36,249 nt of DNA. Source: JAHDVS01 sp964370985. Its GTDB lineage: Bacteria > Actinomycetota > Thermoleophilia > Gaiellales > Gaiellaceae. The notes beneath the pieces were generated by a model that did not search any database, had not been told where the DNA came from, and was given only the letters and a program-made list of their open reading frames with translations. Each line of letters starts with the position of its first letter. Position 1 is the stretch's first letter. The position numbers were made by a program, and so were the translations under genes. The stretch covers positions 1 to 36,249 of the forward strand of contig CAYJLE010000033.1 of assembly GCA_964370985.1 (NCBI GenBank), read 5' to 3'. Of the stretch, positions 1-7,041 are shown piece by piece.

Positions 1-1
1 C

Positions 2-352
2 ACTTCCTCCCGGTCGCTCTCGGCGGTCGTCGTCTCGTTGAACGTGCGGCGCCGGAACCTGAACGCGAGCCAGAAGGCGATCGCAGCGGCAGAAGCATGG
101 GATCTGGTGCAGAAAGTTGCACCGGGGGAGAAGCGGGTCGCGCTCCTAGCTGATCGCTTCCAGACGAACCGCGCCTACGTCCAGCAGGCGCGTGCTCTTG
201 TCGAGCGTGACCCGGACGCGGCCGAGACCGTGAAGACCGGCGGGCTCGCGCTCGGCGTCCGTGGCCCAATCCTGGCCCAAACGTCCCGAAACCGCTGCAT
301 GGAGCCATGCGGGCTCACGAGGCGCGGATGCCGGGCAAACCCGCATGGTTGA
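2..352 (+). CDS. ParB-like DNA-binding protein, 5'-truncated by window
   Basis: The frame is open from base 2, so the gene starts before the window. The readable part (SLNVRRRNLNASQKA, then LLADRFQTNRAYVQQAR) resembles the region after the ParB/Srx nuclease-like fold in plasmid and phage ParB-like proteins. There a conserved 'SLN.RRR.LNASQ' strand leads into a helix-turn-helix of the type 'LA..F.....YV..AR'. After about residue 80 the sequence (RGPILAQTSRNRC...) loses resemblance to the family, so the C-terminus may be truncated or read into non-coding element DNA. The TTG at 38 lies inside the conserved strand and is not the true start. It sits directly before the tRNA fragment and probably belongs to an integrated element. 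Role (partitioning, or an accessory phage function) not resolved. Confidence 0.45.
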   Translation, partial: TSSRSLSAVVVSLNVRRRNLNASQKAIAAAEAWDLVQKVAPGEKRVALLADRFQTNRAYVQQARALVERDPDAAETVKTGGLALGVRGPILAQTSRNRCMEPCGLTRRGCRANPHG

Positions 353-395
353 CAGCGTTCGGCACCGTTCGTTCTCGCCCGTCGTCGCCCGGTGA

Positions 396-442
396 GTGGC
401 TTCCCAAGCCAAGGGTCGCGGGTTCGAATCCCGTCGTCCGCT
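396..442 (+). tRNA. 3' fragment of a tRNA-Gly (CCC) gene, likely att site
   Basis: Visible parts are the anticodon stem-loop (stem 397-400/408-411, loop TTCCCAA at 401-407, anticodon CCC at 403-405), the variable region, a perfect T arm (418-434, loop TTCGAAT), the acceptor 3' strand CGTCCGC (435-441) and discriminator T442. No 5' strand GCGGACG and no D arm occur in the 60 bases upstream, so this cannot fold into a complete tRNA. The CCA end is not encoded. A fragment running from the anticodon loop to the 3' end matches the usual identity block of tRNA-integrating elements. Confidence 0.7.
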
Positions 443-466
443 CTCAAGGGAGCGGTCCGGCCGGCC

Positions 467-472
467 GATCAT
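467..472 (+). promoter_or_regulatory. Putative -10 box, leaderless kinase gene
   Basis: GATCAT lies 6 bases before the GTG at 479, the spacing seen at many other starts in this window. It is a weak match to TATAAT (4 of 6). Confidence 0.35.
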
Positions 473-478
473 GATGCC

Positions 479-3358
479 GTGATCGCAGATCGGTCCTCGC
501 ACGCCGGCAACCCCCGGCCGCGCCTGCCCCAGGAGGGGCAGGCATATCGCCAGCTTGTCGAGCAACTCCCGCTGGTCACCTACATCGATGCGCTCGACGA
601 CGTCAGCTCGAACCTCTACACGAGCCCCCAGGTCGAGGAGCTGCTCGGCTACCCGGTCGAGGAGTGGCTGTCGAACCGGGAGCTGTTCGTCGAGCTGCTC
701 CACCCCGACGACCGCGAGCGCGTTCTCGACGAGATTCACCGCGCGAACGAGGACGGCGTGTCGCGCGCCAGCGAGTATCGCCTGATCGCCCGCGACGGCC
801 GGGTCGTCTGGTTGCGCGACGAGTCCGTGACCGTCCGAGACGAGCACGGAGCGGCGCTCTACGCGCAGGGCTTCCTGCTCGACATCACCGAGCGCAAGGC
901 CGTGGAGGAGACGCTGCGCGGGCGCGAGCGCATCCTCGGGGCCGTCGCGACCGTCGCCGAGCAGCTGCTGCGAGAGGCGAGCTGGGAAGAGGCCGTCGAA
1001 GCCTCGCTGCGGGCGCTCGGGCAGGCCACGGAGGCAGACCGGGTGCTCCTGTTCCGAAACCGGCTCACCCCTGCCGGCGAGCTGCGGATCGGGGTTCGAC
1101 ACGAATGGGCGGCGGCGAGCGTCGCGCCGCTCGCGGACGACCCGGAGCTTCGGGACACCTCGCTTCCCGCATACGGGCTCTCGGGCTGGATCCCGGAGCT
1201 TGCGGCCGGCCGTGCCGTCCAGGGGCCGGTATCCGGCCTGCCCGACCCGGCCCGGGACGTGCTCGCTCGCCGCGGCGTCGGCTCGCTCGTCGTCGTACCG
1301 GTGTTCGTCGGCGGCGCGTGGTGGGGGTTCCTGCTAATCGAGGACGGCCGCGAGCAGCGGATCTGGGAGCCCGCGGAGGTCGAGGCCCTGCGCGCGGCGG
1401 CCGGGATCGTCGGTGCGGCGATCCAGCGGCGCCTGTCGGAGGAGCGCTCGCGCGAGACCGCCGGGCAGCTCCAGGCCGTGGTGCAGGCGTCGCCGGCCGC
1501 GATCGTGGGCTTCGACCGCGAGGGCAGGGTGATCCTCTGGAACCCGGCCGCCGAGCGGACGTTCGGCTGGGCCGCGGCCGAGGCGCTTGGCGCGTTCAAC
1601 CCGCTCGTCTCCGAGGCGCAGCGCGAGGAGTTCCTCGGGTACGTCGGCATCGCCCTTGGCGGCAAGGGGTGGCGCGACGTCGAGATCGTGCGGCAGCGAA
1701 AGGACGGCTCCGAGATCGACGTCAGCGTCTCGTCGGCCCCCCTCAAGGACGGGAGGGGGCAGGCGATCGGGCTGGTCTCCGTGCTCGCCGACATCACCGA
1801 GCGCAAGCGCGCGGAAGCGGCCGCGCTCGAGCGAGAGGAGCGTTTCCGCACGCTGATCGAGAACATCCCCGGCGCCGTCTACCGCTGCGTCGTCGACGAG
1901 GGCTGGACGATGGAGTTCCTGAGCGACGACATCGAGGGAATCACCGGCTACCCGGCCTCGGACTTCCTCGGCAACGAGGCGCGAACGTACGCGAGCGTGA
2001 TCCACCCGGACGACCGTGACCGTGTCGACGAGGCGATCGCCGAGGCGGTTGCCCGGCGTAGCGACTTCGTCGTCGAGTACCGGCTCGTCGCGGCGGACAG
2101 CTCGACCCGCTGGGCACACGAGAAGGGCCAGCCCGTCTTCGGGGAGGGCGGAGACCTGCTGTGGCTCGACGGCGTGATCATCGACGTCACCGAGCGCAAG
2201 GAGGTCGAGGAGGAGCTCTCGCGTGCCAAGGCGCTGCTCGACTCGGTCGTCGAGAGCATTCCCGTGGGCCTGTACGTCAAGGACGCGAGCGACCTCACGT
2301 ACGTGCGCGTCAACCCGGCCGCGGAGCAGATCCTGGGCTTCCGCGAGGAGGAGCTGCGCGGCCGGCGGTCGCTCGACGTCTTCCCGCCCGAGCTCGCGCA
2401 GCCGTTCGAGGACTGGGACCGCGAGGTGCTGGCGGGCCGCTCCCGCGTGGACGCCCCGGAGGCGCCGCTGGCGCTCGGAGGCGGCGAGCCCAAGATCGTC
2501 CACACCACGAAAGTGCCGATTCTCGACGACGCCGGCCGGCCGGCGTACCTGCTCGGCATCGCCGAGGACGTCACCGAGCGCAGGCTGGCCGAGCAGCAGC
2601 GGGAGGCGCTGGTTGCCCAGCTCGAGGAGCAGAACGAGCAGCTGCTCGAGCTCGACCGGATGAAGGACGAGTTCGTCGCGCTCGTCTCGCACGAGCTGCG
2701 CACGCCGCTCACGTCGATTCTCGGCTACCTCGAGCTGGCGCTCGAGGAGGGCGAGCTGTCCGCGGACGTGCAGCACTTCCTCGACGTCGCGCAGCGCAAC
2801 TCGAACCGGCTGCTGCGGCTCGTCAGCGACCTCCTCTTCATCGCCCAGGTGCAGGCCGGGAAGCTCAACCTCGACGTCGGCGCAGTCGACCTGCTCCGGC
2901 TCGTGACGGAATGCGCCGAGACCGCGCTCCCGCGGGCGGTCGAGAAGAGCGTGGTTCTGACCGTCGACGCCGGCGAGGCGCCGGCGTTCCGCGGCGACTC
3001 GACCCGGCTCGGGCAGGTGCTCGACAACCTCGTCTCGAACGCGATCAAGTTCACCCCGGACGGCGGCACGATCCAGGTGCGGCTGCGCAGCGACGGCTCC
3101 CGGGCGGTGATCGAGGTCGAGGACTCGGGCCTCGGGATCCCGGAGGCCGAGCTTCCCCACCTGTTCGAGCGCTTCTACCGCACGACGACGGTCACGCACC
3201 TCGCGATCCAGGGCACCGGGCTCGGGCTGCCGATCACGATGGCGATCGTCGAGGCTCACGGCGGCACGATCGCCGTCGAGAGCGTGGAGGGGGTCGGTAC
3301 CACGTTTCGGGTCGAGCTGCCCCTGGCGGAGGATCCCGCCGCGGAGGCCGCGGCCTGA
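479..3358 (+). CDS. Soluble multi-PAS/GAF sensor histidine kinase
   Basis: Cytoplasmic sensor kinase of 959 residues with no membrane segment. Order of domains: PAS (about 23-140), GAF (150-320), three further PAS domains (328-445, 455-575, 585-705), a short coiled linker, HisKA (728-795) and HATPase (838-950). The PAS repeats end in the typical DITERK/DVTERK linker. His738 in SHELRTP is the phosphorylated residue; the N box (NLVSNAIKF), G1 (DSGLGIP), F (LFERFYR) and G2 (GTGLGL) boxes are intact. The frame stays open back through the tRNA fragment, where it would encode the artefact GSRVRIPSS, so the start is moved to GTG 479. The receiver gene follows 11 bases downstream and is the likely partner. 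The signal sensed is unknown. Confidence 0.85.
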   Translation: MIADRSSHAGNPRPRLPQEGQAYRQLVEQLPLVTYIDALDDVSSNLYTSPQVEELLGYPVEEWLSNRELFVELLHPDDRERVLDEIHRANEDGVSRASEYRLIARDGRVVWLRDESVTVRDEHGAALYAQGFLLDITERKAVEETLRGRERILGAVATVAEQLLREASWEEAVEASLRALGQATEADRVLLFRNRLTPAGELRIGVRHEWAAASVAPLADDPELRDTSLPAYGLSGWIPELAAGRAVQGPVSGLPDPARDVLARRGVGSLVVVPVFVGGAWWGFLLIEDGREQRIWEPAEVEALRAAAGIVGAAIQRRLSEERSRETAGQLQAVVQASPAAIVGFDREGRVILWNPAAERTFGWAAAEALGAFNPLVSEAQREEFLGYVGIALGGKGWRDVEIVRQRKDGSEIDVSVSSAPLKDGRGQAIGLVSVLADITERKRAEAAALEREERFRTLIENIPGAVYRCVVDEGWTMEFLSDDIEGITGYPASDFLGNEARTYASVIHPDDRDRVDEAIAEAVARRSDFVVEYRLVAADSSTRWAHEKGQPVFGEGGDLLWLDGVIIDVTERKEVEEELSRAKALLDSVVESIPVGLYVKDASDLTYVRVNPAAEQILGFREEELRGRRSLDVFPPELAQPFEDWDREVLAGRSRVDAPEAPLALGGGEPKIVHTTKVPILDDAGRPAYLLGIAEDVTERRLAEQQREALVAQLEEQNEQLLELDRMKDEFVALVSHELRTPLTSILGYLELALEEGELSADVQHFLDVAQRNSNRLLRLVSDLLFIAQVQAGKLNLDVGAVDLLRLVTECAETALPRAVEKSVVLTVDAGEAPAFRGDSTRLGQVLDNLVSNAIKFTPDGGTIQVRLRSDGSRAVIEVEDSGLGIPEAELPHLFERFYRTTTVTHLAIQGTGLGLPITMAIVEAHGGTIAVESVEGVGTTFRVELPLAEDPAAEAAA

Positions 3359-3369
3359 GGGCCGGAGGG

Positions 3370-3750
3370 ATGGACGCGAACGGGCGCACGATCCTGGTCG
3401 CCGACGACGACGACGACATCCGGGCGCTCGTCACCCTGAGGCTTCAACGCTTCGGCTTCGAGGTCGTTGCTGCCGCCGACGGGGAGCAGGCACTCGCGCT
3501 CGCGCGCGACCGCTGCCCCGATCTCGCGATCCTCGACGTGACCATGCCCGGGCTCACCGGGCTCGAGGTGACACGGGCGCTGCGCGCGGACGAGGGGACG
3601 AAGGGGATCCCCGTGCTCCTCCTGACCGCTCGCGTGCAGGACGCCGACCTGGCGGCGGGGCTCGAGGCCGGCGCCGCCGGGTACGTCCGCAAGCCGTTCG
3701 AGCCGGCGGAGCTCCGGGCGCGGATCGAGGAGGTTCTCGGCGCGTCGTGA
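3370..3750 (+). CDS. Single-domain response regulator (CheY-like)
   Basis: A lone receiver domain of 126 residues with the complete phosphorylation site: acidic pocket Asp12/Asp13, phosphoacceptor Asp56 (LAILDVTMP), Thr86 and Lys108 (RKPF). There is no output domain, so it should act through protein contacts or as a phosphotransfer intermediate. It starts at ATG 3370 next to a GGAGGG ribosome-binding sequence and lies 11 bases after the multi-PAS kinase, which makes the two a probable operon and cognate pair. It converges with the OmpR-type regulator gene only 3 bases downstream. Confidence 0.85.
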   Translation: MDANGRTILVADDDDDIRALVTLRLQRFGFEVVAAADGEQALALARDRCPDLAILDVTMPGLTGLEVTRALRADEGTKGIPVLLLTARVQDADLAAGLEAGAAGYVRKPFEPAELRARIEEVLGAS

Positions 3751-3753
3751 CGG

Positions 3754-4443
3754 CTACGTGCGCGCCGGCCGGTAGCGGTAGCCGAACCCGCGCACCGTCT
3801 CGACCCGCCCGGCCGCCGCTGCGCCCAGCTTGCGCCGCAGGTAGCCGACGTACAGCTTGAGCTGGTTGCGTGACGCGGCGCCCTCGTCACCCCAGACGAG
3901 CTCGATCAGCTGTTCGTGCGCTAGCACCTGCCCCGGGTGGCGGACGAACGCTGCCAGGAGGCGGAACTCGAGCGGGGTCAGGGCCACGCCGGTGCCGGCG
4001 ACGGCGACCTGGCGCTGCCCGAAATCGACCGCGACGAGGTCGTCCCTGTAGGTGTCCGGTGCCTCCGGCCGGCGGCCTGCCGCGCGGCGTAGCAGCGCCT
4101 CGGCCCGCGCGAGCAGCTCCTGGCGCCCGAACGGCTTCGTGACGTAGTCGTCGGCACCCGCCCTCAGCCCCCGCACCTTCTCGAGCTCGCCCGTGCGGGC
4201 GGTCAGCATCAGCACCGGGACGTCGCTCAGATCGCGGATCCGCTCGAGCGTTCCCCAGCCGTCGAGCTCGGGCATCGCCACGTCGAGCACGACGAGGTCG
4301 GGTCGCTCCTCGTAGAGGGAGCGGAGCGCGCCACGGCCGTCCTCGGCCGTGAGGACCTCGTGCCCGGCGCGCTCGAGCAGCTCGCGGAGCAGGCTGCGGA
4401 TGTCGGGGTCGTCGTCCACGACGAGGATCCGCGTTTGGCTCAT
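3754..4443 (-). CDS. OmpR/PhoB-family response regulator
   Basis: Two-domain DNA-binding regulator of 229 residues. The receiver (1-120) has Asp10-Asp12, phosphoacceptor Asp54, Thr81 and Lys103. The winged helix (about 130-226) carries the family signature LTPLEFRLLAAFVRHPG, the recognition helix region SRNQLKLYVGYLRRKLG and the wing VETVRGFGYRY. No kinase gene is adjacent on the same strand; the multi-PAS kinase to the left converges with it. It is divergent from the pseudo-receiver gene across 56 bases. A TATGAA box 6 bases before the ATG suggests a leaderless mRNA. Confidence 0.88.
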   Translation of the reverse strand: MSQTRILVVDDDPDIRSLLRELLERAGHEVLTAEDGRGALRSLYEERPDLVVLDVAMPELDGWGTLERIRDLSDVPVLMLTARTGELEKVRGLRAGADDYVTKPFGRQELLARAEALLRRAAGRRPEAPDTYRDDLVAVDFGQRQVAVAGTGVALTPLEFRLLAAFVRHPGQVLAHEQLIELVWGDEGAASRNQLKLYVGYLRRKLGAAAAGRVETVRGFGYRYRPART

Positions 4444-4449
4444 CCCGTT

Positions 4450-4455
4450 TTCATA
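4450..4455 (-). promoter_or_regulatory. Putative -10 box, leaderless OmpR-type gene
   Basis: TATGAA (minus strand) lies 6 bases before the ATG at 4443. No ribosome binding site precedes that start. Confidence 0.42.
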
Positions 4456-4499
4456 CCTGAATTGACACTGGTTTGCACCTTCCCTGGAGGAAGATCGGC

Positions 4500-4847
4500 A
4501 TGGTGGCGAGGATCTTGATCATCGAGCCGAACGAGGAGGTGCGTGGCCTGCTCTCCTGGGTCGTCCGCCGCCTCGAGCTCGTGCCCGTGGAGTACGACGG
4601 CTCCAGCGAAGTCTCCGACGTGGCCGCGATCCTGGTCGAGCCGGCGGCGCAGGGGGCCGCCGAGGTCGCCCGGACGGTGCGGGAGGCGACCGGCGCCGGC
4701 GTCGTCTGCGTCTCGATTCACCCACCCGACGCGGAGACCGCCGCGCTCGAGCCCGTCGCTCACCTGCTCAAGCCGTTCCCGCTGCTCGAGCTGGAGCGGG
4801 CGCTGTTGACCGCGATCGCGAGCGGCACGTCCATCGCCGCCGCGTAG
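4500..4847 (+). CDS. Pseudo-receiver (CheY-like fold without phosphoacceptor Asp)
   Basis: Small protein of 115 residues with the outline of a receiver domain: strand 1 RILIIEPNEE, helix 1, strand 3 VAAILVEP, strand 4 GVVCVSI and strand 5 with HLLKPF. The phosphoacceptor position in strand 3 holds Glu47 instead of Asp, the Thr position is Ser72, and Lys91 is kept. It may therefore be a phosphorylation-independent or permanently on-like receiver; this is inference from motif positions. The start at ATG 4500 is chosen because GGAGG (4486-4490) sits 9 bases upstream; an in-frame ATG at 4473 precedes that site. The likely role is modulation of the neighbouring two-component proteins. Confidence 0.6.
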   Translation: MVARILIIEPNEEVRGLLSWVVRRLELVPVEYDGSSEVSDVAAILVEPAAQGAAEVARTVREATGAGVVCVSIHPPDAETAALEPVAHLLKPFPLLELERALLTAIASGTSIAAA

Positions 4848-4871
4848 CGGCGGGCTGCCCGCGACGGATGG

Positions 4872-4885
4872 GCGCCCCGGGGCGC
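4872..4885. terminator. GC palindrome after pseudo-receiver gene
   Basis: GCGCCCC/GGGGCGC is a perfect 14-base palindrome lying 24 bases after the stop codon at 4847 and just before bolA. There is no T tract, so its function as a terminator is uncertain. Confidence 0.3.
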
Positions 4886-4897
4886 GGACGCTCCAGG

Positions 4898-4903
4898 CAT
4901 GAT
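4898..4903 (+). promoter_or_regulatory. Putative -10 box, bolA
   Basis: CATGAT (one mismatch to TATGAT) lies 6 bases before the GTG at 4910, supporting that start over the in-frame GTG at 4904 or ATG at 4868. Confidence 0.4.
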
Positions 4904-4909
4904 GTGACG

Positions 4910-5143
4910 GTGGCGACCGAGCTGCTCGAGACCCTTCTGCGCGGGGCCTTCCCGGACGCCGCCGACGTGGCCGTGCTCGACCGCACCGGCACCGGCGATC
5001 ACTTCCAGGTCGTCGTCGCGAGCTCCCGGTTCGACGGGCTGTCCCTGATCGAGCAGCATCGGCTCGTGTACGACGCCCTGGCGGGGCCGCTCGCGGACGG
5101 GACGATCCACGAGCTGCGAATCCGAACGAGAGGAGCCCAGTGA
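4910..5143 (+). CDS. bolA: BolA/IbaG-family protein
   Basis: BolA-like protein of 77 residues. The family pattern is clear: LRGAFPDAADVAV at the N-terminus, then the class motif FDGLSLIEQHRLVYDAL, whose His helps bind a shared [2Fe-2S] cluster in BolA-glutaredoxin heterodimers. The C-terminus ends in IHELRIRT, as usual for the family. The next gene, a monothiol glutaredoxin, overlaps its stop by a GTGA overlap, so the pair is translationally coupled and probably forms the known iron-sulfur trafficking or sensing complex. The start is chosen from the -10-like box; GTG 4904 is the alternative and changes only two residues. Confidence 0.82.
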   Translation: MATELLETLLRGAFPDAADVAVLDRTGTGDHFQVVVASSRFDGLSLIEQHRLVYDALAGPLADGTIHELRIRTRGAQ

Positions 5144-5529
5144 GCGAGCTGCAAGACCGGATCAAGGCGATCATCGACACCGAGCAGGTGGTCGTGTTCA
5201 TGAAGGGCACGCCGCAGTTCATCGCCTGCGGCAACTCCGCCCGGGTGCTCGAGGCCCTGCGGGCGGAGGGCGCGCCGATCACCGCGGTCGACATCCTGCC
5301 GGATCCGCGGATCCGCGAGGAGTTGTCGGCGCTGTCCGGCTGGCCGACGATCCCGCAGGTGTTCGTCGGCGGCGAGCTCGTCGGCGGCGCCGACATCACC
5401 GAGGAGCTGCACGAGAGCGGCGAGCTGCGTCGCACGCTCGACGCCAAGCTCGGCGAGGGGTGGGGCGCGCCGGTGCAGGAGCGGGTGATCGAGCTCGTCG
5501 ACGGCGGCAGCCCATTCCGGCTCGCGTAG
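5140..5529 (+). CDS. grxD: Monothiol glutaredoxin, Grx4 type, CGNS active site
   Basis: Cytosolic Grx4/GrxD-family glutaredoxin of 129 residues, expected to carry a glutathione-ligated [2Fe-2S] cluster for delivery to iron-sulfur proteins. Family landmarks: VVVFMKGTPQF, active-site Cys30, the glutathione-binding TIPQVFVGGELVGGADI and the downstream helix. The usual CGFS motif reads CGNS here, with Asn in place of Phe. The protein is about 20 residues longer than most GrxD at the C-terminus (from GEGWGAPVQ). Start GTG 5140 overlaps the bolA stop and has AGGAG at 5131-5135. Coupling with bolA supports a joint Fe-S role. Confidence 0.87.
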   Translation: MSELQDRIKAIIDTEQVVVFMKGTPQFIACGNSARVLEALRAEGAPITAVDILPDPRIREELSALSGWPTIPQVFVGGELVGGADITEELHESGELRRTLDAKLGEGWGAPVQERVIELVDGGSPFRLA

Positions 5530-5547
5530 CGGCGCCCCCGGGCGCCG
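5530..5547. terminator. Hairpin between convergent grxD and membrane-protein gene
   Basis: Arms CGGCGCCC (5530-5537) and GGGCGCCG (5540-5547) begin right after the grxD stop. The hairpin lies between convergent genes and has no T tract, so it could serve both directions. Confidence 0.5.
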
Positions 5548-5553
5548 GCCGCG

Positions 5554-5799
5554 TCAGCCGATGAGCGAGCGGCGGAGGAAGAAGCCGAGCGTCACGGTCG
5601 TCGCGGAGACGGCGAGCCCGGTGATCCAGCCCGCTACGTCGAGGGCCCCGAGGATCGCGCCGACCGCCGCACCGATTCCGAAGATCCCGAGCCAGCCGAA
5701 CACGCCGAGGAAGCCGAGCCCGGCCCGCTGAGCGGTGGGCGCCGATGGGCTCGCAGCCGGGGCCCCCGCCGGCTTCGCCGGTGGCCTGATCTCCGTCAT
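5554..5799 (-). CDS. Small two-helix membrane protein, unknown function
   Basis: Protein of 81 residues with a Pro/Ala-rich cytoplasmic-looking N-terminus (1-27) and two hydrophobic, glycine-rich helices (about 28-52 and 57-75) ending in RRSLIG. No family is recognised. It follows the TIM-barrel gene on the same strand, but a TAGACT box overlapping that gene's stop codon lies 8 bases before its ATG, which suggests its own leaderless transcript. A convergent hairpin separates it from grxD. Confidence 0.65.
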   Translation of the reverse strand: MTEIRPPAKPAGAPAASPSAPTAQRAGLGFLGVFGWLGIFGIGAAVGAILGALDVAGWITGLAVSATTVTLGFFLRRSLIG

Positions 5800-5807
5800 C
5801 GCCGGGG

Positions 5808-5813
5808 AGTCTA
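5808..5813 (-). promoter_or_regulatory. Putative -10 box overlapping upstream stop codon
   Basis: TAGACT (minus strand), whose first three bases are the stop codon of the upstream TIM-barrel gene, lies 8 bases before the ATG at 5799. Confidence 0.45.
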
Positions 5814-6635
5814 GCGGGGCGTCAGGCAGGCGAGGACGGTGCCGATCGCCTGGTGGCTCGCCTCGTCGGGCGACTCGCTGATCACCGTCGCGGGGCGCTC
5901 GAAGCGGGCGAGCGCGTCACGCAGAGCCTCCGCGCGCAGCGTTCCCTCGCCGTAGGGGAGATGACGCGTCTCGTTGCGGTTCGCGTACGCGATGTCCGAG
6001 AAGTGCACGTGGAACGGCGCCCCCGGCCCGAGCACCCGGTCGGCCTCGGCGAGCGCCGCGGCGAACGCGTCGGCATCGACGAAGCCGCCGCCCGTGACCG
6101 CGTGCAGGTGGGCGAAGTCGAGCACCGGCCGCACCCAGGGGAGGCGGCTCGCGATCACGAGGACGTCGTCGAGGCTGCCGAGCTCGCGCACGCGTCCCAT
6201 CACCTCGACCCCGAACGGCACCGCGCGCCCCTTCGCCTCGAGGCGCACGCGGAGCTCCGCGAGCTGCTCGACGACGTCCTCGAGCGCGGCCTCGCGCGTC
6301 CGCCCGAGCAGGAAGCCGGGGTGGAACACGACCGGCTCCGCCCCGGCCGCGGCGGCGAGCCCGGCCGAGTGGTCGAGCATCCCGACCGCGCGGCGGTACT
6401 TGGCGCCCCGGTCCGGGTGGCCGAGGAACGCCGCGAGCGGCGCGTGCACCGACAGGGCGATCCCGCGAGCGCGGGCCAGCTCCCCGAGCCACGCCGCGAC
6501 GTCCTTCACCAGCCAGAACCCGCCCTCGAGGTCGAGCTCGCAGGCCGTATAGCCTCGCCCGGCCAGTAGCTCGACCGCCGTCTCCGGCGACTCCCGGTCG
6601 GGCAGCCGCGGCGGCCCGAAGCGGACGGCTCCCAC
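5811..6635 (-). CDS. Xylose-isomerase-like TIM barrel, AP endonuclease 2 (Nfo-like) family
   Basis: TIM-barrel protein of 274 residues in the AP endonuclease 2/xylose-isomerase-like superfamily. Likely metal ligands occur in the expected order: His64 (SVHAP), His105 (VFHPG), Glu144 (GVEVMG), Asp173 and His176 (VLDFAHLH), His209/His211 (HVHFSD), His225 (TRHLPYGEG) and Glu254 (ISESP). The pattern is close to deoxyribonuclease IV, but the DRH triad reads TRH, so a sugar isomerase or other metal-dependent role cannot be excluded. An upstream extension to 6773 is unlikely: GTG 6635 has TACACT 6 bases ahead and the extra residues look non-coding. If Nfo-like, it would cleave DNA at abasic sites. 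Confidence 0.7.
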   Translation of the reverse strand: MGAVRFGPPRLPDRESPETAVELLAGRGYTACELDLEGGFWLVKDVAAWLGELARARGIALSVHAPLAAFLGHPDRGAKYRRAVGMLDHSAGLAAAAGAEPVVFHPGFLLGRTREAALEDVVEQLAELRVRLEAKGRAVPFGVEVMGRVRELGSLDDVLVIASRLPWVRPVLDFAHLHAVTGGGFVDADAFAAALAEADRVLGPGAPFHVHFSDIAYANRNETRHLPYGEGTLRAEALRDALARFERPATVISESPDEASHQAIGTVLACLTPR

Positions 6636-6641
6636 GCCAGC

Positions 6642-6647
6642 AGTGTA
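6642..6647 (-). promoter_or_regulatory. -10 box, leaderless TIM-barrel gene
   Basis: TACACT (minus strand) lies exactly 6 bases before the GTG at 6635; there is no ribosome binding site. Confidence 0.58.
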
Positions 6648-6677
6648 CGGGCTCGGAAACTCATCGCTTCCCGATTC

Positions 6678-6692
6678 AGGGGTCAGACCCCT
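6678..6692. repeat. REP-like palindrome in a divergent intergenic region
   Basis: AGGGGTC-A-GACCCCT is a perfect inverted repeat with a one-base centre, in the 122-base gap between the divergent TIM-barrel gene and the small gene at 6758. Its compact form resembles dispersed REP-type elements or an operator. Only this one exact copy was noticed here. Confidence 0.4.
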
Positions 6693-6745
6693 CAACAATC
6701 GCTTAACACGGGGGAGGCGCCCGGGATGCCGTCCGACCGCACCGT

Positions 6746-6751
6746 TACGTT
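6746..6751 (+). promoter_or_regulatory. -10 box, small gene at 6758
   Basis: TACGTT lies 6 bases before GTG 6758. Confidence 0.48.
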
Positions 6752-6757
6752 GAGGGC

Positions 6758-6994
6758 GTGTCGCGCCGGCCATCCCGGATCGAGCTGCTCGAGCTGGACA
6801 TCGATGTCCGTCTCGCCGACCTCTGGGCCGAGGCCTTCGACGTCGACGAGTGGGGGCTCGAAGTGGTATCGGCGCTGATGCGCGCCGCGTACGGCAAGGG
6901 GTACTGCGACGCGCTCACGGAGGACGACCCCGGGTCGCTCTGCCGCGATCACGGCTACACGGTTCCGGCTCACCGACCGACCCCGGCCACGTAG
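6758..6994 (+). CDS. Small conserved-looking protein, unknown function
   Basis: Protein of 78 residues, acidic in the first half (IELLELDIDVRLADLWAEAF) and containing RAAYGKGYCDAL and GSLCRDHGY with two cysteines and a histidine. No family is recognised, no signal peptide or membrane helix is seen, and the spacing of Cys and His does not match a known zinc motif. The -10-like box at the leaderless spacing and codon use like its neighbours support it as real. It precedes ccmE by 47 bases, but ccmE has its own promoter signal. Confidence 0.6.
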   Translation: MSRRPSRIELLELDIDVRLADLWAEAFDVDEWGLEVVSALMRAAYGKGYCDALTEDDPGSLCRDHGYTVPAHRPTPAT

Positions 6995-7028
6995 CGTCGT
7001 ACCCTTCGCCGCCCCGGCAGGCCGGGGC

Positions 7029-7034
7029 TACAAT
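7029..7034 (+). promoter_or_regulatory. -10 box, leaderless ccmE
   Basis: TACAAT, one mismatch from the TATAAT consensus, lies 7 bases before GTG 7042. Confidence 0.62.
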
Positions 7035-7041
7035 CGAGGCG

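Larger units (their letters stand above)
1..442. mobile_element. End of an integrated element (right junction)
   Basis: A ParB-like gene tail of plasmid or phage type is followed by a 3'-terminal tRNA fragment that lacks the acceptor 5' strand and D arm. Displacement of the 3' part of a tRNA gene is the usual footprint of a site-specific integrase. On that reading the element lies to the left, the host chromosome resumes at about 443, and the intact tRNA-Gly should lie beyond the left end of the element. No integrase is visible in the window, so this is inference from the junction alone. Confidence 0.5.

Noticed and set aside
392..478. N-terminal extension of the kinase reading GSRVRIPSS, and an antisense frame reading DDGIRTRDPWLGK
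   Set aside because: Both are the usual translation artefacts of a tRNA T arm and anticodon arm; the kinase start was moved to 479.
146..1102. Long minus-strand open frame across the kinase N-terminus
   Set aside because: It runs through the tRNA fragment and antisense to a clear PAS/GAF protein, with no recognisable domain.
4462..4467. Consensus-like TTGACA before the pseudo-receiver gene
   Set aside because: The matching -10 position falls on the ribosome-binding GGAGGA, with no TA-rich hexamer, so a full promoter is not supported.
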